64,000 nucleotides of DNA from NCBI GenBank assembly GCA_016721925.1, contig JADKHE010000013.1, positions 620,001 through 684,000 on the forward strand, given 5' to 3'. Position 1 is the first letter of the stretch, and each line of letters opens with the position of its first letter. This document shows positions 8,726-19,035 of this stretch, piece by piece. A model generated the notes under the pieces. It did not search any database. It was not told the origin of the DNA and was given only the letters and a program-made list of their open reading frames with translations. Made by a program: the position numbers and the translations under genes. This DNA is from Candidatus Skiveiella danica. GTDB taxonomy: Bacteria > Pseudomonadota > Gammaproteobacteria > Burkholderiales > Burkholderiaceae_C.

Positions 8726-10489
8726 TCACAGCGTGGGCAAGGCCGCTATGGCCAGGCGGCCCGTGACGAAAGCAAACACATCGGACACCGCCACCTTGGT
8801 GGGCGCCGAGTCGCGCCGGTGCTGGTACTCCAGTTGGCCGTCCTTCAGGCCCCGGTCGGAAATCACGACCCGGTGCGGCACCCCGATCAGTTCCCAGTCG
8901 GCAAACATGGCGCCGGGACGCTCGCCGCGGTCGTCCAGCAGCACATCGACGCCGTTGTCGCGCAACTGGTCGTGCAGCTTTTCGGCGGCGGCCTTGACGT
9001 CTGCGCTGCGGTCCATGCCAATCGGGCAGATCACCACCGCAAACGGCGCGATCGCGTCGGGCCAGATGATGCCACGCTCGTCGTGGTTCTGTTCGATGGC
9101 AGCGGCCGGCAGGCGGGTGATCCCGATGCCGTAACAACCCATCTCGAAGAACGCGGGCTTTCCATCCTCGCCCAGGAAGGTGGCGTTCATCGCCCGGCTG
9201 TACTTGGTGCCGAGGTAGAACACGTGGCCCACTTCGATGCCGCGTTCGATGGCCAGCACCCCTTTTCCGTCTGGCGAAGCATCGCCTTCGACCACGTTGC
9301 GCAGATCCGCAACAAGCTCGGGTTCAGGAAGGTCGCGACCCCAGTTGACACCGGTGAGGTGGAAATCCGCCTCATTGGCGCCGCAGATCCAGTCGGCCAT
9401 GACGGCCACTTCCCGGTCCGCGACGACCGTGACCGGCTGTTTCAGCCCGATCGGGCCCAGATAGCCTGCTTTGCAGCCGAAATGCGCTTCGATCTCTGCG
9501 CCTGTGGCAAAGCGGAAGCCGCCATCCAGCCCCGCAACCTTGCTCACCTTGACCTCGTTCATGTCATGGTCGCCGCGCAACAGCAGCAGCCAGATCCGGG
9601 TTTTGACGATTTCCCCGGCAACGCCCAATTCCTCGGTTGCCAGCACCAGCGATTTCACGGTGCTCACCAGCGGCACGCCCAACAGCAAAGCGACGTCCGC
9701 GCAGGTGCTTTTGCCTGGCGTCGGCGTACGGCTCAGGGCGTGCACCGCGGCAGGGCGGGGCCCGGCAGGCGCCAGCGCTTCGGCTTTTTCAAGGTTGGCG
9801 GCGTAGTCGCTGGACGGGCAGTAGACGATCGCGTCCTCGCCCGTGGCGGCAATCACCTGGAACTCCTCGCTCAGGTCACCACCGATGGCGCCGCTGTCGG
9901 CCGCCACGGCGCGATAGGTCAGGCCAAAGCGGTCAAAGATCCGACGGTAGGCCGTTGCCATGACCTGGTAGCTGGCCTTGGCGGCCGCCTGGTCCCAGTC
10001 GAAACTGTAGGCATCCTTCATGATGAACTCGCGACCCCGCATCAGACCGAAGCGCGGCCGGCGCTCATCGCGAAACTTGGTCTGGATCTGGTACAGGTTT
10101 CTCGGCAACTGCTTGTAACTACGCAGGTCCTGGCGCGCAATATCGGTGATGACTTCTTCGCTGGTCGGCTGAACCACGAAGTCACGGCCATGGCGGTCCT
10201 GTATGCGCAACAGTTCCGGCCCCATCTTGTCGAAGCGGCCAGTTTCCTGCCACAGCTCGGCAGGCTGGACCACCGGCATCGTCAATTCCACTGCGCCGGC
10301 CCGGTTCATCTCCTCCCTCACGATCGCCTCGACCTTGTGGATGACCCGTAGTCCTAGCGGCATGTAGCTATAGATGCCGGCGCCGAGTTTCTTGATCATG
10401 CCGGCGCGCGTCATGAGCTGATGACTGACCACTTCAGCGTCAGCCGGTGCTTCGCGAAGGGTGGAAATGTAGAACTGGCTGGCTTTCAT
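8726..10489 (-). CDS. proS: Prolyl-tRNA synthetase
   Basis: Charges tRNA(Pro). It has 587 residues from [15 protein letters not shown], the length of bacterial-type ProRS with the INS editing domain inserted between class II motifs 2 and 3 (about 225-405). Motif 2 ([21 protein letters not shown]) and motif 3 ([13 protein letters not shown]) are intact, and the C-terminal anticodon-binding domain follows. The 24 residues of open frame upstream lack conserved character. It is divergent from rppH, a common pairing in betaproteobacteria. Confidence 0.97.
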   Translation of the reverse strand: MKASQFYISTLREAPADAEVVSHQLMTRAGMIKKLGAGIYSYMPLGLRVIHKVEAIVREEMNRAGAVELTMPVVQPAELWQETGRFDKMGPELLRIQDRHGRDFVVQPTSEEVITDIARQDLRSYKQLPRNLYQIQTKFRDERRPRFGLMRGREFIMKDAYSFDWDQAAAKASYQVMATAYRRIFDRFGLTYRAVAADSGAIGGDLSEEFQVIAATGEDAIVYCPSSDYAANLEKAEALAPAGPRPAAVHALSRTPTPGKSTCADVALLLGVPLVSTVKSLVLATEELGVAGEIVKTRIWLLLLRGDHDMNEVKVSKVAGLDGGFRFATGAEIEAHFGCKAGYLGPIGLKQPVTVVADREVAVMADWICGANEADFHLTGVNWGRDLPEPELVADLRNVVEGDASPDGKGVLAIERGIEVGHVFYLGTKYSRAMNATFLGEDGKPAFFEMGCYGIGITRLPAAAIEQNHDERGIIWPDAIAPFAVVICPIGMDRSADVKAAAEKLHDQLRDNGVDVLLDDRGERPGAMFADWELIGVPHRVVISDRGLKDGQLEYQHRRDSAPTKVAVSDVFAFVTGRLAIAALPTL

Positions 10490-10536
10490 GGAGGCTCTGG
10501 CTGGCTTGTTGCCCGGTGTGCCAAGGGTTGGTCCCC

Positions 10537-10564
10537 TTGATACGCCTGGCACGCTGTGCATAAT
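10537..10564 (+). promoter_or_regulatory. Predicted sigma-70 promoter for rppH
   Basis: TTGATA (10537-10542), a 16-base spacer and CATAAT (10559-10564), a near-consensus pair. The expected transcript start is near 10571, giving a leader of about 23 bases before the rppH ATG at 10594. It lies in the proS-rppH divergent region. Confidence 0.55.
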
Positions 10565-10593
10565 GGACTCAGTTTAAAAATTGGAATTTGATT

Positions 10594-11247
10594 ATGCTTG
10601 ACCGGGAAGGCTTTCGGCCTAACGTCGGCATCATCCTGCTCAACCAGAAGAATCAGGTGTTCTGGGGCAAGCGCATCCGCACCCACAGCTGGCAGTTTCC
10701 GCAAGGCGGCATTGATCGTGGCGAAACCCCCGAACAAGCCATGTTCCGCGAACTGCACGAGGAAGTGGGGCTCCAGCCGGAGCATGTGCGGGTTGTCGCC
10801 CGCACCCGCGACTGGTTGCGCTACGAGGTGCCTGACCGGTATATCCGGCGCGATGCCAGAGGCTTCTACAAAGGCCAGAAGCAGATCTGGTATCTGTTGC
10901 AACTGCTCGGTCAGGACTGGCACCTGAACCTGCGCGCGACCAACCACCCGGAATTCGACGCCTGGCGGTGGAACGACTATTGGGTTCCATTGGATGCCGT
11001 GGTGGAGTTCAAACGCGGCGTCTACGAGATGGCACTCACCGAACTCGCGCGCTTCCTGCCTCGCCACGAGTACCGCAATCGTTACCTTCGCGGAGGCATG
11101 CGTCAACGCGACCCGGAGCAGGGTGCCGGTCACCAGGCCCTGCCGGCAGTCGTCTTCGAACTGCCGCCTGGCGCAACCTTCGAGCCGGACCCGATGACCG
11201 ACCCCTCTTTTCTTCCGCCGGACGATGCCAGCCATGCAAGCACGTAG
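10594..11247 (+). CDS. rppH: RNA pyrophosphohydrolase
   Basis: Nudix enzyme that converts the 5' end of mRNA to a monophosphate and so starts decay. It has 217 residues from ATG in [14 protein letters not shown]; a TTG two codons earlier is possible but unlikely. The Nudix box lies at about 38-60 ([22 protein letters not shown]). The C terminus beyond about residue 165 is an extended, low-complexity tail, common in betaproteobacterial members. Confidence 0.94.
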   Translation: MLDREGFRPNVGIILLNQKNQVFWGKRIRTHSWQFPQGGIDRGETPEQAMFRELHEEVGLQPEHVRVVARTRDWLRYEVPDRYIRRDARGFYKGQKQIWYLLQLLGQDWHLNLRATNHPEFDAWRWNDYWVPLDAVVEFKRGVYEMALTELARFLPRHEYRNRYLRGGMRQRDPEQGAGHQALPAVVFELPPGATFEPDPMTDPSFLPPDDASHAST

Positions 11248-11737
11248 CCACGCAATGTGCCTGACGTTGCTGCTGTGCAGTGGACTTGCCACGGCGCAGC
11301 TGCTTCCGGATAGTCCGGATTGGCGCGAAAGCGAAGTGCCACCGCCGCCCGCATTCGACGTGAAGCGCCTGATCCGCGTGCCTGGCCCGGACGGTTCGTC
11401 GTTGAAGTACGGTATCGATCCGGCCACGCTGTCCGTCACGCCCGAGGGTGTCGTACGCTATGTCATCGTGGCCAGCAGCGCCGATGGCGGGCAGAACGTG
11501 ATGTACGAAGGGATCCGCTGCAGTGCTGGGCAGCATCGAGTCTATGCCCGTCACAACGCCACGGGCGGATGGTCCGTCTTGAGTGGCAGTGAATGGCAGC
11601 CGATGTACGGCTCCGCCGCATCCCGCCATGCGCTGGCCTTGTCCCTGGCCGGGGTCTGCAAGGACCGTGCGGTCAACCGTTCAGCCAGCAACATCGTGCG
11701 CACCCTGAAGTCCGAGCAGCCTGGCGGCTTCGACTGA
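11225..11737 (+). CDS. CNP1-like family secreted protein
   Basis: A 170-residue exported protein of unknown biochemical role. The start overlaps the end of rppH; a second ATG three codons later (11234) is an alternative. A signal peptide covers about residues 1-25 ([13 protein letters not shown]). The [21 protein letters not shown] segment and the tryptophan-bearing [18 protein letters not shown] match my recollection of the CNP1-like family, often found beside rppH/proS in Burkholderiales. It is convergent with proB. Confidence 0.65.
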   Translation: MPAMQARSHAMCLTLLLCSGLATAQLLPDSPDWRESEVPPPPAFDVKRLIRVPGPDGSSLKYGIDPATLSVTPEGVVRYVIVASSADGGQNVMYEGIRCSAGQHRVYARHNATGGWSVLSGSEWQPMYGSAASRHALALSLAGVCKDRAVNRSASNIVRTLKSEQPGGFD

Positions 11738-11755
11738 CGAGTGCAATCGCCGCAC

Positions 11756-12892
11756 TCAGCGCGCGAGCACCAGGTTGTCCCGGTGGACCATTTCCGGCTC
11801 CGCTGCGTAGCCCAGCAGCGCTTCAAACTCACTCGAAGGCTTGCGGCACAGCAGCCGGGCTTCGGCGCTGGCGTAGTTGGCCAGACCACGCGCGATTTCC
11901 TGTCCGGACGAATCCCGCACGGCAATCACATCGCCCCGCGCGAAATCCCCGCTCACGGAAGTCATTCCAATCGGCAGCAGGCTCTTGCCTTCCTGCAGCA
12001 GTTTGCGTGAAGCACCATCGTCGACGCTCACCGAACCCCGGAGCTGCAGATGGTCGGCCATCCATTGTTTGCGGGCCTGCTGCTTCTGCGTTCGTGCCGT
12101 GAGGAGGGTTCCAATGGCTTCGCCCTGGGAAAGACGGATCAGCACACCGGGCTCGCGGCCCCAAGCGATGACCGTGGACGCGCCCGAACCCGCCGCCCGC
12201 TTCGCCGCGAGAATCTTGGTGATCATGCCCCCCCGACCGATGCTGGAACCTGCACCGCCGGCCATAACTTCGAGGGTCGGGTCGCCGGCACGGGCTTCAT
12301 TGACAAACGTAGCCGAGGGATCCGTGCGCGGGTCGGCGGTGTAAAGCCCCTTCTGATCGGTCAGGATGATCAGCGCATCCGCTTCAACCAGGTTCGCCAC
12401 CAGGGCGCCCAAGGTGTCGTTGTCGCCGAACTTGATCTCGTCGTTGACAACGGTGTCGTTCTCATTGATGACCGGCAACACCCGCAATTTCAGAAGCGTC
12501 AGCAGGGTCGAGCGCGCATTCAGGTAGCGCTCGCGATCCGCCAGGTCGGCGTGCGTCAGCAGAATTTGGGCACTTCCCATCCCGTTTTCACGCAGCTTGG
12601 TTTCGTACATCTGCGCCAGGCCCATCTGACCCACGGCCGCTGCAGCCTGCAGTTCATGGACTTCACGGGGCCGCGTGTTCCAACCGAGCCGCTTCATGCC
12701 TTCGGCGATTGCGCCGCTCGAAACCATCACCACCTCGCGACCATCACGCGCAAGCGCGGCAAGCTGGCGACACCATTCCCCGATCGCTACTTCATCGAGT
12801 CCGCGCCCTTCATTGGTCACGAGACTTGACCCGACCTTCACCACGATGCGCTGGGCATCCAGCAATACTCTTGAAGCAGATTCTTGAATCAT
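11756..12892 (-). CDS. proB: Glutamate 5-kinase
   Basis: Phosphorylates glutamate in the first step of proline synthesis and is normally feedback-inhibited by proline. It has 378 residues: an amino-acid kinase domain ([18 protein letters not shown] near the N terminus, NENDTV and LTDQKGLY further on) followed by a C-terminal PUA domain (about 280-378). It sits downstream of obgE, separated by one dispersed repeat, completing the rplU-rpmA-obgE-proB order typical of betaproteobacteria. Confidence 0.95.
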   Translation of the reverse strand: MIQESASRVLLDAQRIVVKVGSSLVTNEGRGLDEVAIGEWCRQLAALARDGREVVMVSSGAIAEGMKRLGWNTRPREVHELQAAAAVGQMGLAQMYETKLRENGMGSAQILLTHADLADRERYLNARSTLLTLLKLRVLPVINENDTVVNDEIKFGDNDTLGALVANLVEADALIILTDQKGLYTADPRTDPSATFVNEARAGDPTLEVMAGGAGSSIGRGGMITKILAAKRAAGSGASTVIAWGREPGVLIRLSQGEAIGTLLTARTQKQQARKQWMADHLQLRGSVSVDDGASRKLLQEGKSLLPIGMTSVSGDFARGDVIAVRDSSGQEIARGLANYASAEARLLCRKPSSEFEALLGYAAEPEMVHRDNLVLAR

Positions 12893-12896
12893 CTAA

Positions 12897-12944
12897 AGCC
12901 ATTCCCAGCGTCAAACGGTCTAGTAACGCTACGACAAACGTAGC
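12897..12944 (-). repeat. Dispersed intergenic repeat, copy 4 (full length)
   Basis: Starts 4 bases upstream of the proB ATG, in the obgE-proB gap. On the minus strand: GCTAC-N7-GTAGC-N8-ACCGTTTGACGCTGGGAA-TGGCT. Both hairpin arms are perfect. Its position means the proB ribosome-binding region is formed by the end of the repeat. Confidence 0.75.
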
Positions 12945-12958
12945 GCCCGGCTACATCG

Positions 12959-14059
<1,101 letters not shown>

Positions 14060-14070
<11 letters not shown>

Positions 14071-14093
14071 CGAAGCCCCGACAAGGCGGGGCT
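14060..14093 (-). terminator. Intrinsic terminator after rplU-rpmA
   Basis: On the minus strand AGCCCCG pairs with CGGGGCT around a 6-base loop (stem 14074-14093), followed by the T-rich TCGTTGTTTT. It lies 21 bases beyond the rpmA stop and would end most transcripts before obgE. Confidence 0.7.
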
Positions 14094-14114
14094 CCGTACT
14101 GGGCTGCGAAAGAA

Positions 14115-14375
14115 TCAAGCAGCCGGGGTGACGCTCACCGTGTGCTTGTTCAGTGCACCCTTCGTGCCAAAGGACACGTGGCCATCCACCAGCGCAAAGA
14201 GGCTGTGATCCTTGCCCAGGCCCACATTGGTGCCGGGATGGAAGCGGGTACCGCGCTGGCGCACGATGATCGAGCCCGCGCTGATCAGTTCGCCACCGAA
14301 GGCTTTCACGCCGAGCATCTTGGGCTTCGAATCGCGCCCGTTTCGCGTTGAGCCGCCGCCTTTTTTCTGTGCCAT
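14115..14375 (-). CDS. rpmA: 50S ribosomal protein L27
   Basis: Large-subunit protein whose N-terminal tail reaches the peptidyl transferase centre. It has 86 residues, the usual size, beginning [19 protein letters not shown] with the conserved basic, glycine-rich tail and [16 protein letters not shown]. It follows rplU by 12 bases and is co-transcribed with it. Confidence 0.97.
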   Translation of the reverse strand: MAQKKGGGSTRNGRDSKPKMLGVKAFGGELISAGSIIVRQRGTRFHPGTNVGLGKDHSLFALVDGHVSFGTKGALNKHTVSVTPAA

Positions 14376-14387
14376 GACCTGTTCTCC

Positions 14388-14699
14388 TTAAGCGGCAATC
14401 GCACCGATTTGCAGTTCGGTGAACTGCTGGCGATGGCCCTGACGTTTCTGGTAATGCTTGCGACGGCGCATCTTGAAGATGCGAACCTTGTCGTGCTTGC
14501 CGTGCGCCACAACCGTGGCTTTCACAGTTGCGCCGGACACCAGGGGCGTACCCACCTTGAGTTCAGCGCCGTTGCCGACAGCCAGAACCTGGTCGATCAC
14601 GATCTCCTGGCCTACGTCCGCAGCAATCTGTTCTACTTTAATTTTTTCGCCGGAAGCAACGCGATACTGCTTGCCGCCGGTTTTTATGACCGCGTACAT
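14388..14699 (-). CDS. rplU: 50S ribosomal protein L21
   Basis: Large-subunit protein binding 23S rRNA. It has 103 residues from [14 protein letters not shown]; open frame upstream of this ATG is not conserved protein. The C-terminal basic motif [16 protein letters not shown] is the L21 signature. It is the first gene of the rplU-rpmA operon, divergent from ispB. Confidence 0.97.
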   Translation of the reverse strand: MYAVIKTGGKQYRVASGEKIKVEQIAADVGQEIVIDQVLAVGNGAELKVGTPLVSGATVKATVVAHGKHDKVRIFKMRRRKHYQKRQGHRQQFTELQIGAIAA

Positions 14700-14747
14700 G
14701 TAAACCTCTTGAGTGAGTTCTGCAGACGGATTTCCGCAGAGCCCAGC

Positions 14748-14753
14748 ATTGTA
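14748..14753 (-). promoter_or_regulatory. rplU -10 element
   Basis: TACAAT on the minus strand, about 49 bases before the rplU ATG. No good -35 is visible at 16-18 bases. The leader that would follow contains a hairpin around 14721-14742 (TCTGC and GCAGA arms with an inner CGGA/TCCG pair), a possible autoregulatory site. Confidence 0.35.
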
Positions 14754-14815
14754 GCATGGTTTGCAGCCACTAACCTGCTGTCCGGCGGTGGCCGAAGTCC
14801 CGCCCGGGCGGTCCC

Positions 14816-14821
14816 TATAAT
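14816..14821 (+). promoter_or_regulatory. ispB -10 element
   Basis: A perfect TATAAT on the plus strand with a poor -35. The predicted start near 14828 leaves too short a leader for the GTG at 14836 but suits the TTG at 14848, which is preceded by GGTGA at 14835-14839. Confidence 0.45.
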
Positions 14822-14847
14822 CCCGCAACTTTTCGGTGAATCCCACC

Positions 14848-15831
14848 TTGGCTGCAACATCCACTTCCACGTTCAACGCTCTGGCACTCGTCGCCGACGA
14901 CATGCTCGAAGTGGACAAGGTCATCGCGCGCCGGCTGGATTCGGGCGTCCCGCTCGTCGGTGAAGTGGCCCGGTACATCATTTCCGCGGGCGGCAAACGG
15001 CTCAGACCGGTGTTGTTGTTGCTGACCTGTGGCGCCCTCGGCTACCAGGGCAGCCAGCGTTTCAACCTCGCTGCGGTCGTCGAGTTCATCCACACGGCCA
15101 CACTGCTCCACGATGACGTGGTGGACGAATCCACCCTCCGGCGTGGGCGCTCGACAGCCAACGAGGCCTTCGGCAACCCCGCGAGTGTCCTGGTCGGCGA
15201 TTTTTTGTACTCCCGCGCTTTCCAGATGATGGTCGAAGCCGACAACATGCGGGTGATGCAGATCCTCGCGGAGGCCACCAACATCATTGCCGAAGGCGAA
15301 GTCCTGCAACTGATGAACATGCACGACGCATCGCTGGACGAAGCCGATTACCTGCGCGTCATCCGCTCGAAAACAGCCAAATTGTTCGAAGCCAGCGCTC
15401 GACTGGGAGCGATCCTGTCGGCCAGTGGGCCGGCGTTCGAAGAAGCCTGCGCCATTTATGGGCAAGCGCTGGGCACCGCGTTCCAGGTCGTCGACGATGT
15501 GCTGGACTATGCAGGAACCGCGGCGGAAATGGGCAAGAATCTGGGCGACGACCTGCGCGAAGGCAAAGCCACCTTGCCCTTGATCATGGCCATGCAGTTG
15601 GGCACAACAAGCCAGCGCGACCTGATCCGCGAAGCGATTGAAACCGGGGCTGTGACCCAATTGTCGTTGGTGGTGAATATCGTCCGGCAGACCGGTGCGC
15701 TGGACGCCACCCACGATGCCGCGGCACAGGAAGCGCAACGGGCAATTGCTGCCGCGCGGACTCTCCCCGACAATCGATTCACCGAGGGTTTGATACAATT
15801 GGCCAGTCAGCTACTGGAACGCAGGCACTGA
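14848..15831 (+). CDS. ispB: Polyprenyl (octaprenyl) diphosphate synthase
   Basis: Builds the long isoprenoid side chain of ubiquinone from isopentenyl and farnesyl diphosphate. It has 327 residues. Both aspartate-rich motifs are present: [10 protein letters not shown] (first) and [10 protein letters not shown] (second). The start is chosen as TTG ([12 protein letters not shown]) because GGTGA lies 8 bases before it and a TATAAT sits about 27 bases upstream; a GTG at 14836 is the alternative. The divergent rplU-rpmA operon is the usual neighbour. Chain length cannot be read from sequence alone. Confidence 0.93.
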   Translation: MAATSTSTFNALALVADDMLEVDKVIARRLDSGVPLVGEVARYIISAGGKRLRPVLLLLTCGALGYQGSQRFNLAAVVEFIHTATLLHDDVVDESTLRRGRSTANEAFGNPASVLVGDFLYSRAFQMMVEADNMRVMQILAEATNIIAEGEVLQLMNMHDASLDEADYLRVIRSKTAKLFEASARLGAILSASGPAFEEACAIYGQALGTAFQVVDDVLDYAGTAAEMGKNLGDDLREGKATLPLIMAMQLGTTSQRDLIREAIETGAVTQLSLVVNIVRQTGALDATHDAAAQEAQRAIAAARTLPDNRFTEGLIQLASQLLERRH

Positions 15832-15855
15832 GTTTCTCCATCGTGTTCCAGCCAT

Positions 15856-15932
15856 CGGGGTGTAGCTTAGCCTGGTAGAGCGCTACGTTCGGGACGTAGA
15901 GGCCGGAGGTTCGAATCCTCTCACCCCGACCA
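15856..15932 (+). tRNA. tRNA-Pro (anticodon CGG)
   Basis: Full cloverleaf of 77 bases including encoded CCA. The acceptor arms CGGGGTG and CACCCCG pair perfectly. The anticodon stem CTACG/CGTAG encloses the loop TTCGGGA with CGG at 34-36, and the T arm has GGTTCGAATCC. It reads CCG codons. It lies between ispB and the pil genes, with no sign of an adjacent integrase or a duplicated 3' end. Confidence 0.97.
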
Positions 15933-15944
15933 CATATTCAACTT

Positions 15945-15968
15945 TGTTCACAGCCTCACCAGTGAACA
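15945..15968. promoter_or_regulatory. Inverted repeat after tRNA-Pro
   Basis: TGTTCAC, 10 bases, GTGAACA: a perfect 7-bp dyad 13 bases past the tRNA. No T run follows. It could be a weak transcript end for the tRNA or an operator for the pil genes; the sequence does not decide. Confidence 0.35.
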
Positions 15969-15999
15969 TTGCGACACTGTTTTCCGGTTTACAGTCTGA

Positions 16000-16021
16000 G
16001 GGCAATCGGCGAAGATTGCCC
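16000..16021. promoter_or_regulatory. Hairpin upstream of pilB
   Basis: GGGCAATC (16000-16007), loop GGCGAA, GATTGCCC (16014-16021): a perfect 8-bp stem. It ends 2 bases before the ATG at 16024, which would therefore have no ribosome-binding site, and this argues for the ATG at 16054 as the pilB start. Confidence 0.4.
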
Positions 16022-16053
16022 TGATGTCACTCATCGAGAAACCGTCGAACTTC

Positions 16054-17790
16054 ATGGCTGTTGCAGAACCCCCTTCCAAAGATACGTCGGCCGTCGCGCT
16101 TCCGGGCTTGGCACGCGCATTGGTTACCGCGGGAAAGCTCGGTCAGAAAGCTGCCGAAGACATTTACCGTAAGGCGCTTACCGGCAAAACCAACTTCATT
16201 TCAGAGTTGACAGGATCCGGGGCCGTATCTGCGTCCGACCTCGCCCACACCATGTCAACTGCATTTGCGGTCCCTCTGGTGGACTTGGACGCCCTCGATC
16301 GCAACCGACTTCCAAAAGGTCTGCTCGACCCCAAGACATGCCAGGATTTTCGCGTGCTCGTCCTGAGCAAGCGGGGAAACCGTCTCATCGTTGCCACAGC
16401 CGATCCTGCCGATCAGGCAGCTGCGGAGAAAATCAAGTTCGCCACCCAAATGGGTGTGGACTGGGTGATCGCCGAGTTCGACAAGCTTTCCCGGATGGTC
16501 GAACAGAGCACGACTTCCGTCAACGAAGCGATGGAAAGTTTCGTCGGCGGGGAATTTGAGTTTGACGAATCGTCGATGGACGCCTCTGCCGCCGATGCTG
16601 GCGAGGTGGACACATCAGAAGTTGACGACGCACCCATCGTCAAGTTTCTCCACAAGATGCTGCTGGATGCGTTCAATATGCGCGCTTCAGACCTGCACTT
16701 TGAACCCTATGAGTTCAACTACCGGGTACGTTTCCGGGTCGATGGCGAGTTGAGGGAAATCGCTTCCCCCCCCATCGCCATCAAGGACAAGCTGGCGTCA
16801 CGCATCAAGGTGATTTCACGACTGGACATCTCCGAAAAACGGGTCCCGCAAGACGGACGCATGAAACTGAAGGTCGGACCTGACCGATCGGTCGACCTGC
16901 GCGTCAGCACGCTGCCCACCTTGTTCGGCGAGAAGATCGTGATCCGGATTCTCGACCCCAGCAGTGCCAAACTCGGGATTGACGCCTTAGGGTACGAGCC
17001 CGAAGAAAAGGCCCGCCTGCTGAAGGCGATTGAGCGTCCTTACGGCATGATTCTGGTGACGGGTCCAACCGGTTCGGGCAAAACCGTGTCGCTCTACACC
17101 TGCCTGAACTTGCTGAACAAGCCCGGGGTCAACATCGCCACGGCAGAAGACCCCTCCGAAATCAATCTGCCGGGTGTCAACCAGGTCAACGTGAATGAAA
17201 AGGCAGGGTTGACATTCGCAGCCGCGCTCAGATCGTTCCTGCGGCAGGATCCGGACATCATCATGGTAGGGGAAATCCGGGATCTCGAAACGGCGGACAT
17301 TGCGATCAAGGCGGCGCAAACAGGACACCTTGTTCTGTCCACCATCCACACCAATGACGCCCCTTCTACCCTGACGCGACTACGAAACATGGGAGTTCCT
17401 CCCTTCAACATCGCGTCCAGTGTCATCCTCATCACCGCACAGCGACTGGTGCGGCGGCTTTGCGCGAACTGCAAAGCGCCCGTGGACTTGCCGCGTGAAG
17501 CGTTGATCGACGCCGGGTTCCAAGAAGAAGACATCGATGGTAGCTGGATGCCGTATCGCCCCCTCGGTTGCCCGATGTGCAACAACGGCTACCGGGGTCG
17601 GTTGGGCATCTATCAGGTGATGCCGGTGAGCGAAGAAACGCAACGCCTCATCCTCAGCGACAGCAGCGCCCTTGATATCGCGCGCCAAGCCGAACGCGAA
17701 GGCGTCCGCTCATTGAGAACATCGGGTCTGTACAAAGTCAAACTGGGCCTGACCTCGATCGAGGAAGTGCTGGCCGTCACCAACGAATAA
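16054..17790 (+). CDS. pilB: Type IV pilus assembly ATPase PilB
   Basis: Cytoplasmic hexameric ATPase that powers pilus extension. It has 578 residues from MAVAEPPSKD; an ATG 10 codons upstream (16024) is possible but lies against a hairpin. The N-terminal MshEN-type domain (about 1-150) precedes the GspE-like core. Walker A is GPTGSGKT near 336-343, followed by Asp boxes and Walker B around 380-420. A zinc-binding tetracysteine region lies at about 469-510 (CANC, then CPMCNNGYRGR). It is first of pilBCD; no pilin gene is adjacent. Confidence 0.95.
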   Translation: MAVAEPPSKDTSAVALPGLARALVTAGKLGQKAAEDIYRKALTGKTNFISELTGSGAVSASDLAHTMSTAFAVPLVDLDALDRNRLPKGLLDPKTCQDFRVLVLSKRGNRLIVATADPADQAAAEKIKFATQMGVDWVIAEFDKLSRMVEQSTTSVNEAMESFVGGEFEFDESSMDASAADAGEVDTSEVDDAPIVKFLHKMLLDAFNMRASDLHFEPYEFNYRVRFRVDGELREIASPPIAIKDKLASRIKVISRLDISEKRVPQDGRMKLKVGPDRSVDLRVSTLPTLFGEKIVIRILDPSSAKLGIDALGYEPEEKARLLKAIERPYGMILVTGPTGSGKTVSLYTCLNLLNKPGVNIATAEDPSEINLPGVNQVNVNEKAGLTFAAALRSFLRQDPDIIMVGEIRDLETADIAIKAAQTGHLVLSTIHTNDAPSTLTRLRNMGVPPFNIASSVILITAQRLVRRLCANCKAPVDLPREALIDAGFQEEDIDGSWMPYRPLGCPMCNNGYRGRLGIYQVMPVSEETQRLILSDSSALDIARQAEREGVRSLRTSGLYKVKLGLTSIEEVLAVTNE

Positions 17791-17814
17791 GACAGCGGAA
17801 TTGGGGAGATCAAC

Positions 17815-19035
17815 ATGGCTTCTTCAGCAGCGCCTAGAGATATTCGGGAATATCTGTTCGAGTGGGAAGGAAAGGACCGCAACGGCAAGCAGGTCCGAGG
17901 GGAGATCCGAGCCTCGGGTGAAAACCAGGTTCAGGCATCCCTGCGGCGGCAGGGTGTCTTTCCGACCAAGATCAAGAAACGCCGGATGCGCTCCGGAAAA
18001 CGCATCAAGCCCAAGGATCTGGCCATCTTCACCCGTCAGCTGGCCACCATGATGAAAGCCGGCGTACCCTTGCTCCAGTCCTTCGACATCGTCGGCCGTG
18101 GCAATGCCAACGCCAGTGTGACCAAGTTGCTGAACGACATCCGCACGGACGTCGAGACCGGTACTTCGCTGAGCGCCGCGTTTCGAAAATTTCCGATGTA
18201 TTTTGACAACCTGTACTGCAACCTGGTCGAAGCCGGTGAAGCAGCCGGTATTCTTGAGCAGTTGCTCGACCGCTTGGCCGTCTATATGGAGAAGACCGAG
18301 GCGATCAAGTCCAAGATCAAATCGGCCCTCATGTATCCGACGGCTGTCATCGTGGTCGCCTTCGTCGTGGTGACGATCATCATGATCTTCGTGATTCCAA
18401 CCTTTAAAAGCGTCTTCACATCGTTCGGTGCCGATCTGCCCGCACCGACCTTGCTGGTCATCGCGATCAGTGAATTCTTTGTCAAGTACTGGTGGTTGAT
18501 TTTCGGCACCATCGGTGGTGGTGCCTATTTCTTCTTCCAGGCCTGGAGGAGAAGCGAGAAGATGCAGATGTTCATGGACAGGCTCCTCCTCAAGGTCCCC
18601 ATCTTTGGTGTACTGGTTGAAAAATCCGTGATTGCGCGCTGGACACGCACGCTCTCGACCATGTTTGCGGCAGGCGTTCCGCTTGTGGAGGCGCTTGACT
18701 CCGTCGGGGGTGCATCCGGCAACATGTTGTATGCCCAAGCGACGGAGAAGATTCAGCAGGAAGTGTCGACCGGAACCAGCCTCACAGTGGCGATGGGAAA
18801 TGCCAATCTCTTTCCCACCATGGTGCTGCAGATGTGCGCCATCGGCGAGGAGTCCGGCTCCCTCGATCACATGCTCGGCAAGGCTGCCGACTTCTATGAG
18901 GCGGAAGTTGACGACATGGTGGCCGGCCTGTCGAGTCTCATGGAGCCGATCATCATCGTCTTCCTTGGAACCATCATCGGTGGCATCGTTGTCTCGATGT
19001 ACCTCCCGATTTTCAAACTGGGTCAGGTCGTCTGA
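17815..19035 (+). CDS. pilC: Type IV pilus inner-membrane platform protein PilC
   Basis: Polytopic protein on which the PilB motor acts during pilus assembly. It has 406 residues with two repeated GspF-type domains (about 70-195 and 275-400), each ending in hydrophobic spans (VIVVAFVVVTIIMIFVIP in the middle, and the C terminus). It starts 24 bases after pilB with a GGGGAG ribosome-binding site, and its TGA overlaps the pilD ATG. Confidence 0.95.
   Translation: MASSAAPRDIREYLFEWEGKDRNGKQVRGEIRASGENQVQASLRRQGVFPTKIKKRRMRSGKRIKPKDLAIFTRQLATMMKAGVPLLQSFDIVGRGNANASVTKLLNDIRTDVETGTSLSAAFRKFPMYFDNLYCNLVEAGEAAGILEQLLDRLAVYMEKTEAIKSKIKSALMYPTAVIVVAFVVVTIIMIFVIPTFKSVFTSFGADLPAPTLLVIAISEFFVKYWWLIFGTIGGGAYFFFQAWRRSEKMQMFMDRLLLKVPIFGVLVEKSVIARWTRTLSTMFAAGVPLVEALDSVGGASGNMLYAQATEKIQQEVSTGTSLTVAMGNANLFPTMVLQMCAIGEESGSLDHMLGKAADFYEAEVDDMVAGLSSLMEPIIIVFLGTIIGGIVVSMYLPIFKLGQVV

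Noticed and set aside
8684..10351. A 555-codon plus-strand frame opposite proS
   Set aside because: Shadow of proS; proS carries all class II synthetase motifs.
15856..15932. tRNA-Pro as an integration site for a genomic island
   Set aside because: No integrase, no duplicated tRNA 3' end and typical housekeeping genes on both sides.
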